From UBA2020 sp964551435 (lineage in GTDB: Bacteria; Pseudomonadota; Alphaproteobacteria; Micavibrionales; UBA2020), in the NCBI GenBank assembly GCA_964551435.1, contig CAZKBS010000001.1:372001-436000 (forward strand): DNA of 64,000 nucleotides. Direction: 5' to 3'. Below are positions 39,300-48,372 of the stretch, piece by piece. Position 1 is the first letter of the stretch; the number at the start of each line of letters is the position of its first letter. The notes beneath the pieces were generated by a model, which saw nothing but the letters and a program-made list of their open reading frames with translations, was not told the DNA's origin and did not search any database. A program made the position numbers and the translations under genes.

Positions 39300-39973
39300 G
39301 CGACATCATACCCGTCACCGCCGCCGATCTTGTCGCGCTGGAGGATTATCAAGCCAGCCATCCCCTGCGTGTCGATCTGGTTTATGCCCAGGCCACGCAC
39401 CGCGATAATATGTTTGGCGGTGCGATTTACCGCCGCGATGCGCGTATGTTGTGCCACCGCAAGTTTTTGCCGGTTATTCTGGATGCCGCGCTGTTATGCC
39501 ACCGTCAAAGCGGGCTCTGGTTCGAGCTGAAAGACTGCCTGCGCACGGTCGAGGCGCAGGAAATGATGCGCCAGACCGATATCGTCAAAGCCAATCCGCA
39601 CTGGCTGGAAGAGCCAAACCGTCTGCTCTCCCCGCCCGGCAAGGGCGGGCATCCGCGCGGCATGGCGATTGATATTGTTTTGCTGGATGCCAACGGCGAC
39701 GAAGTCGATATGGGCACGCGCTTTGATTATCTGACGCCTGATCCGGCGCGCAATCCGGCGGCACGCAGTTTCCGCGATTTGCCTGCCGAGGTACTGGCGC
39801 GCCGCCAGCTGCTGGAAGATTGCATGATGCAGGCGGCGGCAAGCCACAACCTGCCCCTTTTGCCGCTGCCGCAGGAATGGTGGGATTTCCGCTTCCCCCG
39901 TGACCTCTATGATCTTTATGCGCCCGTGCAGGATGCCGATATGCCGCCCGGCCTGCGCATGACGGCGCTCTAA
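39296..39973 (+). CDS. VanX/DdpX-like D-Ala-D-Ala dipeptidase family protein
   Basis: A 225-residue M15D-type protein. The first zinc motif GGHPRGMAIDI gives His119 and Asp126, followed by the typical VDMGTRFDYLTPD. The last motif, EWWHF in VanX, reads EWWDF here, so the third zinc ligand His is Asp197 while the catalytic Glu194 is kept. LRTVEAQEMM corresponds to the substrate Arg motif. There is no signal peptide, so it acts in the cytoplasm, as VanX does. GTG is the start and overlaps the stop of the TPP-enzyme gene. Activity is uncertain because of the ligand change. Confidence 0.85.
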   Translation: MSDIIPVTAADLVALEDYQASHPLRVDLVYAQATHRDNMFGGAIYRRDARMLCHRKFLPVILDAALLCHRQSGLWFELKDCLRTVEAQEMMRQTDIVKANPHWLEEPNRLLSPPGKGGHPRGMAIDIVLLDANGDEVDMGTRFDYLTPDPARNPAARSFRDLPAEVLARRQLLEDCMMQAAASHNLPLLPLPQEWWDFRFPRDLYDLYAPVQDADMPPGLRMTAL

Positions 39974-39974
39974 T

Positions 39975-41861
39975 TTAAATTTTCCGCCGTTTTAAATCCC
40001 GCAGCAAAAAACGCACCGGCGCCAGCGCTTCGGCAAGCACCGCAGGCACGGGCAGCGGTTCGCCGCATATCATCGCGGCGATGATTTCCCCGCCCAGCGG
40101 CGCGCCGGACATACCGTGTGCGCCATATCCGGTACTGATATAAAGATGCGGTATGACCGTGACGGCGCGCCCCGCTGCATCGCCGCCATGGCGCAGGTCG
40201 GCAAAATCCGTGCGCACGGCATCGGCATCCGCTGCTGGCCCGACCAGCGGCAGTTTGTCGGGCGTTGTCGCGCGGTATCCGGTGCGCCCACCAATCACGT
40301 CGTCTTCGGTGATGCCCAGCTGCGGCAAGTGGGCGGCCAGTTTTGCGATATTTTCCGCATGGTCTTCTCGGCGGATATCTGCCGTTCCAACGGGCTCTTT
40401 TTGAAAGGTTGCGCCGATGTATTGCACGCCGTCTACAGGCGGGGCGATATATCCGTCATGGCAAATGACTTCATGCAGCAGTGCCGATGCGGCAGTGGGC
40501 TGGATATAACTGATTTGTCCGCGCAGGGATTGAAGGGGTAGCCAGCTTGTACCCTCCATATCGTGGCTTTGATTGCCAAGGGCGATCACCACATCATCCG
40601 CATCGCAGATGCGTGCGCCGCTGATGTCGTCTATATGCCATTTATTGTCCGCATAAGACAACGTGCCGATAGACCGTTCCGCCGCAAGGCGTATATGCGG
40701 AGATGCGCTTAGCACCGCGCAAAAATCCGGCGGGGATAGATAGCCGGCCATCGGTTGGCGCAATCCGGCGTTTGCGTCATGAAACGCATAAGCGGCGGGC
40801 AAGCCATTATTTTCAACTTGTTTCTGATGGCGCGCGGCTTCATCTGCGTTTTTGTCGATGTGTAAAACACCGCTTTCCCGCCATGAGGGCACGGGCAGGG
40901 CCGCGCAGAGCATGCGGGTATAACAAAACCCGTGCGCATGCAGGCGGCCCATCGCGCTCGGCTCTGCCGTGATTTTGGGGTAAACAATGCCGACCGGATT
41001 GCCCGATGTTTCCTGCGCAACGCCGCTGCAACGGTCAATCAGCGTTACCATATGTCCGCGCCGTGCCAGCGCATAGGCGGCGCTGCACCCCGCAATGCCG
41101 CCGCCCAGCACCGCAATATGTTTTTGGGGCGCGGGCGCGGGGCTATCGCCGCTTTTTTGTGCAGCGGTCATTGACCATTTGATGCCAAATCCTTTGACTT
41201 TTTGCACATCGAAGCCCAGCGATTTCAGCGCGCGGCGCATGTGGCCCGTCACGGAAAATGTTGCCAGCGTGCCGCCGCTGCGTGTGCGGGCCGCGACCAT
41301 GGGAAATAATTCCTCCCGCCACATATCGGGGTTCTTGGCGGGGGAAAAGCCATCCAGATACCATGCATCGAAATCCCCGATGATTTGCGGCAGCATATCG
41401 GCGACATCGCCAAAGCACAGCATCAGCCGGATACGCCCGTCAAGCAGCAGGAGGGTATGAAAGCCTTCTATCATGGGCGGGTACTGCGCTATAATTTCGC
41501 GGCATATCGCGGCAAGTCCGGGCTGCTGCGCGGAAAACTGGGCGTAGATTTGCGCCAGCATGTCTTTTTCAATCGGGTGTTTTTCGATACTGACGTAAAC
41601 CAGCCGTGCCTCCGGCGGTGCGTCCGCGGCAAAACGTGCCGCAGTCAGCAAAAAATTCATACCGGTTCCAAAGCCAAGCTCGCCGATATGAAAGCTTTGC
41701 GCGCCCAGCGCCGCAAAGCGCGCCGCGATGTTGTTGTGGCGCAGAAAAACATAATCTGATTCAGCGAATCCAGCGCCGCGCTGGAAATACACGTCGCCGT
41801 AATCCAGACTTTCAAGGTCGCCGTTCTCAGACCATTGCAAACGGGCGGGTTTCAGTGTCAC
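39975..41861 (-). CDS. mnmC: Bifunctional tRNA mnm5s2U34 synthesis protein MnmC
   Basis: Two-domain enzyme completing the mnm5s2U modification at the tRNA wobble position. The N-terminal methyltransferase part (about 1-235) has GDVYFQRGAGFAESDYVFLR and the SAM motif ELGFGTGMNFLL, with YLDGFSPAKNPDMW. The C-terminal FAD oxidoreductase begins with the dinucleotide motif AVLGGGIAGCSAAYALARRG and ends near the STGYGAHGMSGAPLGG motif. I start at GTG 41861 because E. coli MnmC begins just before the same DVYF motif; an in-frame ATG at 41909 has no SD. Convergent with the VanX-like gene. Confidence 0.94.
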   Translation of the reverse strand: MTLKPARLQWSENGDLESLDYGDVYFQRGAGFAESDYVFLRHNNIAARFAALGAQSFHIGELGFGTGMNFLLTAARFAADAPPEARLVYVSIEKHPIEKDMLAQIYAQFSAQQPGLAAICREIIAQYPPMIEGFHTLLLLDGRIRLMLCFGDVADMLPQIIGDFDAWYLDGFSPAKNPDMWREELFPMVAARTRSGGTLATFSVTGHMRRALKSLGFDVQKVKGFGIKWSMTAAQKSGDSPAPAPQKHIAVLGGGIAGCSAAYALARRGHMVTLIDRCSGVAQETSGNPVGIVYPKITAEPSAMGRLHAHGFCYTRMLCAALPVPSWRESGVLHIDKNADEAARHQKQVENNGLPAAYAFHDANAGLRQPMAGYLSPPDFCAVLSASPHIRLAAERSIGTLSYADNKWHIDDISGARICDADDVVIALGNQSHDMEGTSWLPLQSLRGQISYIQPTAASALLHEVICHDGYIAPPVDGVQYIGATFQKEPVGTADIRREDHAENIAKLAAHLPQLGITEDDVIGGRTGYRATTPDKLPLVGPAADADAVRTDFADLRHGGDAAGRAVTVIPHLYISTGYGAHGMSGAPLGGEIIAAMICGEPLPVPAVLAEALAPVRFLLRDLKRRKI

Positions 41862-41954
41862 AATAGTTATCCCGATGTAGTGTTCGGCGGCATCGCCAAG
41901 CTTGAACATAACATCGCAGCAAAAAATAAAAAGGCAACAGGAAAGGCCGTCGGG

Positions 41955-42443
41955 ATGTCCTCAGCGGGGGTGGTGAAAATCCTTTTTGTATGTACGGGGA
42001 ATATCTGCCGCTCGCCGACGGCGGAGGGGGTTTTCCGTCACCTGACGCAGGCTGCCGGTATCGAAGACCGCTTCAGAATTGATTCGGCAGGCACGGATTC
42101 GTACCACGTGGGCGAGGGGCCAGACCGCCGCGCCGTCAAAATCGCCGCGCGTCACGGCGTATCTCTGGACGGCCAGCGCGCCCGTGCGCTAAGGCCCGAA
42201 GATTTCAATACCTTCGACTATCTGTTTGCCATGGATGGCGGGCATTTGTTTGATATGCAAAGCCGCGCACCTGCCGGCCATAACGGCAAGGTCGAACTGT
42301 TCCTTGCCGCTGCCGGTCATAGCGCGCAGGATGTGCCTGACCCGTGGTACGGTAATGAATCCGATTTCGAAAATGTTTTCGATCTGGTGCATGGCGCGTC
42401 CGTCGCGCTTTTGGCAAAACTACGCGAGGCACATGGCATATGA
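41955..42443 (+). CDS. Low-molecular-weight protein-tyrosine-phosphatase family
   Basis: A 162-residue phosphatase. The P-loop VCTGNICRSPTAEGVF carries the Cys-x5-Arg-Ser motif, and the general-acid DPWYG is near the C-terminus (VPDPWYGNESDFENV). LFAMDGGHLFDM also fits the family. The chosen ATG has AAAGG about 7 bases upstream; the frame stays open further upstream without family similarity. The stop overlaps the fructosamine-kinase start (ATGA). Tight linkage of the two families is seen in many bacteria and suggests the phosphatase acts on sugar-phosphate adducts and not only on phosphotyrosine (inference). Confidence 0.93.
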   Translation: MSSAGVVKILFVCTGNICRSPTAEGVFRHLTQAAGIEDRFRIDSAGTDSYHVGEGPDRRAVKIAARHGVSLDGQRARALRPEDFNTFDYLFAMDGGHLFDMQSRAPAGHNGKVELFLAAAGHSAQDVPDPWYGNESDFENVFDLVHGASVALLAKLREAHGI

Positions 42444-43288
42444 TTTCTCCGGCGATTTACAGCGAAGTTGAGCATGCGCTCGGCCTTCACATCACGGCGG
42501 TTGCGCCGCTGTCTGCGGCAAATAACGCGCAAATTTATCGTCTGGCTTTCGCAAACGGCGAAGTGCGTGTGGCCAAGGTTGCCGAAAAAGGTCTTGAAAC
42601 CGAGGCCTGGATGCTGAAATACCTGCGTGAAAAATCCAGCCTGCCGGTACCCGAAGTGTTCTATAGCAATGAACACGTCATCATCATGGAATTCGTGCCA
42701 TCCACGGGCATGATTGATTACCGCATCGAAAGTGCCGCCGCCGAACAGATCGCTGCCCTGCACGGCATCACCGCCGATGCCTATGGCATGGAGCGTGATA
42801 CGCTTGTCGGCTCGCTCACGCAGCCGGGCGGCTGGGAAAAAGACTGGAGCGCGTTTTTCGGGGAAAAACGTCTGCTGCATATGGCCCGCCGCGCCATCAG
42901 CGAAAATAAAATCGATGCAAAAATGCTGACGCAGATTGAAAAACTGGCGGCGAAACTGCCCGCGATGCTCAAAGGCGCTCAGCCGCCGTCGCTGGTGCAT
43001 GGCGATATCTGGAGCGGTAATATCATCGCCGGACGCGGGCGTATTGCAGCCTTCCTTGACCCCGCGATTTATTACGGAGATGCCGAGGTGGAACTGGCCT
43101 TCATCCGCCTGTTCAATACTTTCAGCGATTCATTTTTCGCGAAATACAATGAAATCCGCCCCATCCGCGCAGGCTTTTTCGAAGAGCGCGCGGATATCTA
43201 TGCGCTCTATCCGCTATTGGTGCATACACGGCTGTTCGGCGCGTCCTATGCCCGCAAGGCGCAAAAAATCCTTGATAAATTCGTGTAA
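42440..43288 (+). CDS. Fructosamine/ribulosamine 3-kinase family protein
   Basis: A 282-residue kinase-like protein of the FN3K family. The nucleotide-binding Lys is in EVRVAKVAEKGLETEAWML, the hinge is VIIMEFVPS, and the catalytic loop is LVHGDIWSGNIIA with metal Asp in AAFLDPAIYYGDAEVELAFI. Family knowledge: these kinases phosphorylate ketoamines on glycated proteins so that the adduct falls off. Coupled to the upstream phosphatase by ATGA, forming a likely deglycation pair. Convergent with the TetR gene, 3 bases apart. Confidence 0.93.
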   Translation: MISPAIYSEVEHALGLHITAVAPLSAANNAQIYRLAFANGEVRVAKVAEKGLETEAWMLKYLREKSSLPVPEVFYSNEHVIIMEFVPSTGMIDYRIESAAAEQIAALHGITADAYGMERDTLVGSLTQPGGWEKDWSAFFGEKRLLHMARRAISENKIDAKMLTQIEKLAAKLPAMLKGAQPPSLVHGDIWSGNIIAGRGRIAAFLDPAIYYGDAEVELAFIRLFNTFSDSFFAKYNEIRPIRAGFFEERADIYALYPLLVHTRLFGASYARKAQKILDKFV

Positions 43289-43291
43289 GGC

Positions 43292-43912
43292 TTAGGCCAA
43301 CTGCGGCGCGAGGACGCCGAGCGTGCGCTTGACCAGCGTATCAAGGTCGGCGGCGCCCAGTTGCGCGGGGCTCATTTTTTCCTCGACGATCAGCGTGGTC
43401 AGGCCGTGGCACAGGCTCCAGACCGCAACGGTCAGGAAACGTGCATCCTCGCCGCTGGCTTTCTGGGCGAGGGCAGCGGAAATCAGCGCATAGCTTTTGC
43501 CTGCGGTCATGGCCAGCGTTGGGAAACGCTTCAGGTTTGCCAGTTCGCGGCCGAACATGATGCCGAACAGCGGTTTGTTTTCCGTCGCGAACCGCGCATA
43601 GGCGCAGGCGAGTTTTTCGATTTTTTCCTGTGTGCCTTTGGCGCCCGTGGCGGCCTCGGCCATCGACAGCGCAAGGCGCTGGAAACCCGTTTCGGCAACC
43701 GCGGCCAGCAGTTCGTCTTTATCGCGAAAGTGGCTGTATGGCGCGGCCTGCGTTACGCCCGTGGCGCGCGCGAGACTGCGCAGGCTGAGCCCGTCAATCC
43801 CGTCGCTCGACAGGATATCCAGTGCGGCCGCCAGCAGCGCTTCGCGCAGGTTACCGTGGTGATATTTGAATTTTTTCTGGAAATCGACAGCAGTCGCGGT
43901 TTCGGCGCTCAT
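43292..43912 (-). CDS. TetR-family transcriptional regulator
   Basis: A 206-residue regulator with an N-terminal helix-turn-helix (NLREALLAAALDILSSDGID, then LSLRSLARATGVTQAAPYSH) and a C-terminal WHG/TetR_C-type domain (IMFGRELANLKRFPTLAM). I start at ATG 43912, where GGGGA lies 8 bases upstream; longer in-frame versions lack an SD. It is divergent from the acyl-CoA dehydrogenase gene, with a palindrome between them, so control of that gene and of itself is likely. The effector may be an acyl-CoA or fatty acid (inference). Confidence 0.93.
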   Translation of the reverse strand: MSAETATAVDFQKKFKYHHGNLREALLAAALDILSSDGIDGLSLRSLARATGVTQAAPYSHFRDKDELLAAVAETGFQRLALSMAEAATGAKGTQEKIEKLACAYARFATENKPLFGIMFGRELANLKRFPTLAMTAGKSYALISAALAQKASGEDARFLTVAVWSLCHGLTTLIVEEKMSPAQLGAADLDTLVKRTLGVLAPQLA

Positions 43913-43946
43913 CAATAATGTCCCCTGAAATGCGTAAAGCAACCCC

Positions 43947-43973
43947 TCGCAAAGACTTGCGAACCCTTCGCAA
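43947..43973. promoter_or_regulatory. Candidate TetR-regulator operator
   Basis: TCGCAA (43947-43952) AGAC TTGCGA (43957-43962) is a perfect 16-base palindrome, followed by a third half-site TTCGCAA (43967-43973). It lies 35 bases before the tetR ATG and about 160 bases before the acyl-CoA dehydrogenase ATG. The arrangement fits a TetR dimer site with a flanking half-site. Confidence 0.65.
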
Positions 43974-44121
43974 ATCAACTTTGCACCGACCAGATGCAGG
44001 GGTCAACAGCAATACTGATGACGCGGTGCAAAAAACATAACAGGGGTTGCAATCGCGGGGAGGCTGCCGCATCATTCGCGCATTCAAATATTATGACGTT
44101 AAAATATTATGGAGACTGGTG

Positions 44122-45924
44122 ATGACAGACAAGCACGCACCAAACCCCGCGCGCGCGGCGCTTCCGGCCTATCCCAAGGAAACGCGTGGCCATAATTTCT
44201 ACGACATGGATATCAATTTGCAGCGGCTGCTCGCCCGCACTGCGCCCGATATGCTGGCGCGCAATCAGGACCGGCTGCAAGATTTCGGCGCTTTCGTCGG
44301 TGGGCCGCTGGATGAGCAGGCCAGCTACAGCGACCGTCATGCGCCGCCCAAGCTTGAAACACATAACAAGGCGGGCGAGAAAAAAAACCGCGTGATTTTC
44401 AACCGCGACTATGAAACCTGCCATCAGGAAGCCTATCAAAAAGGCACCATCGGTCTTGCCTTCATGGATCAGGACCCCGAACCGCATCTGCTCAGCTTTG
44501 CAATGGGGTATATGCTGTCGCAATCCGATATTTCGGTGCATTGTCCGGTCACGATGACAGGGGCGGTCGCCTATGTGCTGGATAAATTCGCGCCCAAGGA
44601 TGTGCGCGATGCCTATCTGCACGAAATGACCCGCATGGACGGCAAAACCAAGACCGGCGGCACCTGGGCAACCGAATTGCATGGCGGTTCCGACGTCGGC
44701 GCGACCACGACGGTGGCGAAAAAAGACGGCCAGAAAATTACCCTGCACGGTCTTAAATGGTTTACCAGCAATGCCAATTCCGGACTTGCGCTTGCAACCG
44801 CGCGGCCCGAAGGTGCGCCCGCGGGCAGCAAAGGCCTCGGCCTTTATCTTGTGCCCAGCCATTTGCAGGACGGCAGCCAGAACAAATACAATGTGCGCCG
44901 CCTGAAAGACAAGCTGGGCACCAAGGGTCTTGCGACGGGCGAGATTGACCTTGAAGGCGCCGAGGTGATTGAAATCGCCCCGCCCCCGCACGGCCTCAAG
45001 ATGATGATGGAAGCGCTGGAATATAGCCGTATTCACAATGCTGTTTCCGGTGCGGGCGTGCAGCGCCGCGCCCTGATGGAGGCCGCCAGCTGGGCGACCC
45101 ACCGCGAAGCTTTCGGCAAACCGATTGTCAATTATCCCATGGTGCAGAACGAACTGGTGGATTTGACGGTGCGTGCCGAAGCTTCCGCCGCGCTGGCATT
45201 CGAAGCGGCGGCGACTTTCGATGCCGCGCTCAAGGATGATGCAGAGCGCCCTTGGCTGCGCATTGCGACGGCGCTTGCGAAATACCGCACCGCCGAAGAC
45301 GGCGTGCAGTCGGCCAAAAAAGCGCTCGAACTTGTCGGGGGCAATGGCTATACCGAAGAATTCCCGACAGCCCGCTTGCTGCGCGATGCGATGGTGCTGA
45401 CCGTCTGGGAAGGCCCCGCAAATATTCAGGCGCTGGAGCTTTTGCGCATGGTAGCGGGCAAGGAGCCGGGCGATAAACTGTTCACGGATAAAATCCGTGC
45501 TATATCGGATGCGCTGCCTGCGGAAATGGCCGGGGAGAAAGGCCTTCTCGATACCGGTCTTCAGCAGGCCGAACGTGCCCTTGCCCATCTGCGCAAACAT
45601 CCGGCGGATGGCGAGCGTTTCGCGCGCAAACTGATGGATCATATGGCAGACGTTTTGTCGGGCGCGCTACTGGCCCAAGAAGCCGCGCATGACCTTGCCG
45701 TGCATCAGGATGCGCGCAAGGCGCTGGTGGCCAAAACCTATTTGCAAAAAGCTTTCGGCAGCAGGGAATTGTCCCTCAGTCACGACAAAGACCCTGTGCA
45801 CATGCATTTCGATGCGCTACTGCATTACCGCGCGCTCTCGCCTGTTGCGCTCGGCTATGTGCCGCCGTCCGCCGCGCCGGCAGTCGATAGCAAAAAACCC
45901 AAACCGCCCACGCCCGAAGCATAA
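44122..45924 (+). CDS. Acyl-CoA dehydrogenase, AidB-like group
   Basis: A 600-residue FAD-dependent dehydrogenase, longer than the roughly 380-residue standard enzymes. It shows GGTWATELHGGSDVGATTTV, the FAD-binding middle domain (HGLKWFTSNANSGLALATAR), the EYSRIHNAVSGAGVQRRALM segment and LELVGGNGYTEEFPTARLLR. The last 140 residues form an extra helical domain, as in AidB and related proteins. AidB itself is linked to alkylation damage, but the substrate here is unknown. The ATG has GGAG about 8 bases upstream. Probably controlled by the divergent TetR protein; the desaturase follows after 3 bases. Confidence 0.9.
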   Translation: MTDKHAPNPARAALPAYPKETRGHNFYDMDINLQRLLARTAPDMLARNQDRLQDFGAFVGGPLDEQASYSDRHAPPKLETHNKAGEKKNRVIFNRDYETCHQEAYQKGTIGLAFMDQDPEPHLLSFAMGYMLSQSDISVHCPVTMTGAVAYVLDKFAPKDVRDAYLHEMTRMDGKTKTGGTWATELHGGSDVGATTTVAKKDGQKITLHGLKWFTSNANSGLALATARPEGAPAGSKGLGLYLVPSHLQDGSQNKYNVRRLKDKLGTKGLATGEIDLEGAEVIEIAPPPHGLKMMMEALEYSRIHNAVSGAGVQRRALMEAASWATHREAFGKPIVNYPMVQNELVDLTVRAEASAALAFEAAATFDAALKDDAERPWLRIATALAKYRTAEDGVQSAKKALELVGGNGYTEEFPTARLLRDAMVLTVWEGPANIQALELLRMVAGKEPGDKLFTDKIRAISDALPAEMAGEKGLLDTGLQQAERALAHLRKHPADGERFARKLMDHMADVLSGALLAQEAAHDLAVHQDARKALVAKTYLQKAFGSRELSLSHDKDPVHMHFDALLHYRALSPVALGYVPPSAAPAVDSKKPKPPTPEA

Positions 45925-45927
45925 AAG

Positions 45928-46971
45928 ATGAACCAGATGCAGGCGGCGGATGGCGTATCGACGCGGTATCACGCGATTACTGCGCATTGCCGCGCCTTTG
46001 CGGGCGCGGATACGCCGCGTAGTCTGCGCGTTCTGGGGATTAATTTGCTTCTGTATGGCGGCTTTTTGTGGTTGATGTATGCCGCGTTGCCGCTGTCGTA
46101 TGCACTGTCCGCGCTGCTTGCCGTGCCGGCGGCGTTTATGCTGGTGCGCATTTTTATCGTGCAGCATGATTGTGGGCATGGTTCGTTTTTCAAAACCCGC
46201 CTTGCAAATAAATGGGCGGGGCGCGCGCTTAGCCTTCTCACATGGACGCCCTATACCTATTGGCAGCGCGAACATGATGTGCATCATGCTTTTGTCGGGC
46301 AGATTGAACGTCAGGACATCGGGTATATCGATATCCTGACGGCAGAGGGCTATCGGGCGCTGCCGCCGCATAAAAAGTTTTTATATCGTGTATACCGGAA
46401 TCCGCTGGTGCTGCTATTCATCGGTGTGCCGCTGCATAATATTGTGCTGATGCGCGTGCCACCCTTATCGCCGCGCCGCTGGGATGCGCGCCATTTTTTG
46501 TCTTTCAAGGGCGCATGGGCAAGCGTGATAGCGCATAACCTGTGCCTGCTGGTGTTTTATGGCGCTATTTTTTATTTTTTCGGTGCGGCGGCTGTTTTTG
46601 CCGTTTATCTGCCCGTGCTGGCGCTCGCGTGGATCATCGGCGGATGGATGTTTTATGTGCATCACCATTTTGAAAACGCCTATTGGCAAGGGGGCGATGC
46701 ATGGCACCCGCACGAAGCGCGGCTGCTGGCAAGTTCGCATTACCGCCTGCCGCCGATCATGCACTGGCTGACCGGTTATATCGGACTTCACCACATTCAC
46801 CATTTTTCAAGCGCCATCCCGCATTATAAATTGCAGGCGTGTATGGATGCGCTGCCGGCGCTGCGGGATATGAACCCGATAACGTGGCGCCAGAGTCTAT
46901 CGTCGGTATGGCTGGCGATTATCGACCCTGACCGCCGTAAAATGATGCGCCTGCGCGATATCGTTTCCTAG
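45928..46971 (+). CDS. Fatty acid desaturase
   Basis: A 347-residue integral-membrane di-iron desaturase. The three histidine boxes are HDCGHGS (80-86), HDVHH (116-120) and, near the C-terminus, HHIHH. Hydrophobic segments are about 38-75 and about 190-235. It would insert a double bond into membrane acyl chains; position unknown. Only 3 bases separate it from the acyl-CoA dehydrogenase gene, so both probably answer to the same TetR regulator, linking lipid saturation to acyl-CoA metabolism. Its TAG shares CTAG with the stop of the convergent gene. Confidence 0.92.
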   Translation: MNQMQAADGVSTRYHAITAHCRAFAGADTPRSLRVLGINLLLYGGFLWLMYAALPLSYALSALLAVPAAFMLVRIFIVQHDCGHGSFFKTRLANKWAGRALSLLTWTPYTYWQREHDVHHAFVGQIERQDIGYIDILTAEGYRALPPHKKFLYRVYRNPLVLLFIGVPLHNIVLMRVPPLSPRRWDARHFLSFKGAWASVIAHNLCLLVFYGAIFYFFGAAAVFAVYLPVLALAWIIGGWMFYVHHHFENAYWQGGDAWHPHEARLLASSHYRLPPIMHWLTGYIGLHHIHHFSSAIPHYKLQACMDALPALRDMNPITWRQSLSSVWLAIIDPDRRKMMRLRDIVS

Positions 46972-47693
46972 CGCAGCGATCCTGCGGGTACGGCAAAACG
47001 CAGGTTCAGCGCGGGCCTGTCCTGCGGGCATTTTTCGGCCTCGCGTTTATAATTTTCAGGTGTATCAATCGTACCCTGGTGCTTGCGTCGCGCGTCGCGC
47101 AGGCGCTCCGCCATCGGCACGCTCGCCGCGACGATTTCCTTCAGAAGTCTTTGCTGATGCTGCGCCGATTCCCCTTGCGGATAAGGCCCGAAGCCCTGAT
47201 AGCCGAGCGAGCGCAGGTATATCATCATATCCAGCTGTATGCGCGGCAGATATTCCTGTATTGCCGCGGCATCAATTTTGACATGTTCGGCTTCGTGTGC
47301 GCGCGTCACACCGAGGCTGCAGGGCAAATCCAGTATTTCCTTGGACACAAAAACGGCCGGTTTATAGGTAATCCAGAACACAGCCTTGTCGACATAGATA
47401 CATTGATTGCCCTGTTCGTCGGTCAGGGTTTTGAAACTGACATTGAAATTGCTGGTTGTCACGCTGGTGGTAACGCCCATGACAACAGACCGTTTATCGG
47501 TCGCCAGCGTAGATTCCTTGTCCTTGGCCATACTTTTTTTGAGGGTATGCGCGCTATGTTCTTCGCTGTAATACAGCGGTTCGGTTGCAAAATGCACATC
47601 GACTTTCGGCGCATCCGCAACCGGACAGGCGCCCAGCGCCACTTGGGTCAGCAGCTTGAGCGCAAAAGCAGGTCCGATATCGAAAAGCGCCAT
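46968..47693 (-). CDS. Hypothetical protein with a HEAEH motif
   Basis: About 241 residues, family not recognised with certainty. A hydrophobic start (MALFDIGPAFALKLLTQVAL-GACP) may be a signal peptide or lipobox-like region. Mid-protein THEAEHVKID is an HExxH-type zinc motif in a setting that recalls DUF922-like secreted proteins, following CIYVDKAVFWITYKPAVFVS. The start is uncertain: ATG 47693 has AGGA very close, and GTG 47705 overlaps the upstream stop (GTGA). It lies in a minus-strand run of unknown genes. Confidence 0.65.
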   Translation of the reverse strand: MALFDIGPAFALKLLTQVALGACPVADAPKVDVHFATEPLYYSEEHSAHTLKKSMAKDKESTLATDKRSVVMGVTTSVTTSNFNVSFKTLTDEQGNQCIYVDKAVFWITYKPAVFVSKEILDLPCSLGVTRAHEAEHVKIDAAAIQEYLPRIQLDMMIYLRSLGYQGFGPYPQGESAQHQQRLLKEIVAASVPMAERLRDARRKHQGTIDTPENYKREAEKCPQDRPALNLRFAVPAGSLR

Positions 47694-47701
47694 GGTTCCT
47701 A

Positions 47702-48286
47702 TCACCCCTGCGGGCGCGGCCCGCGCGGCGGGGTATCCGGCAGCTGCGATTTTTCAGCTTTTTTCAGCATGCTTTGCTGATAGGCGGGCTGTGTTATTTT
47801 TTGATTCAACTCGAAAATCGTTTTTTGCAACCCTCTGGGTAGCTTGCCTAGATTGTTCCACAGCCAGATGTCCTGTTTGCGGTACCCAAGATACGCGCCC
47901 ATATCCTTTTCCAGCTGGGCATCGGGCTTTTCGCGGTTGAACATTTTCTGGTTAAACCGCGCCAACAGCAGCATGTCTGCTTCCTTGCCGATCTGGCAAT
48001 AATGCCGCATGACCATCGGCTTTCCGTCCGGCTGTTCGGGCTTGATGGTTACATCTACCGAAGACAGCTGCCCGCGCGCGACCGCGGCATCCATTTTTTT
48101 GCGGCCGTCGTGTTCGCGTTTCAGTTCGGGATGTCCGTCGAAGGTCAGGGCATCGTCATAAACGGCGACCCATGTCAGAGGCTTCAGTCCGCCCAGCATC
48201 AATTCGGCCTCGATCGTATGATGGGGGCCAATGACTGGTAAGTGCTGTGCGACAGCATTAAAGGCGCTGCGTAAAAAACCCGCCAT
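47702..48286 (-). CDS. Hypothetical protein
   Basis: A 194-residue protein I do not recognise. It begins MAGFLRSAFNAVAQHLPVIG and has a beta-rich centre (IEAELMLGGLKPLTWVAVYD). A Lys-rich helical part follows, and the tail is proline-rich (PDTPPRGPRPQG). No clear membrane segment. It is coupled with or adjacent to the HEAEH gene downstream and lies 86 bases below the DUF808 gene. Confidence 0.65.
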   Translation of the reverse strand: MAGFLRSAFNAVAQHLPVIGPHHTIEAELMLGGLKPLTWVAVYDDALTFDGHPELKREHDGRKKMDAAVARGQLSSVDVTIKPEQPDGKPMVMRHYCQIGKEADMLLLARFNQKMFNREKPDAQLEKDMGAYLGYRKQDIWLWNNLGKLPRGLQKTIFELNQKITQPAYQQSMLKKAEKSQLPDTPPRGPRPQG

Positions 48287-48372
48287 GATACCCGCTTTCG
48301 ACGTAGGCTAATCATAGCCTATCCGCGTTAATTCTTGCTTAAATTCGGCCAAGTCTTTGAGTTAAAAACCTC

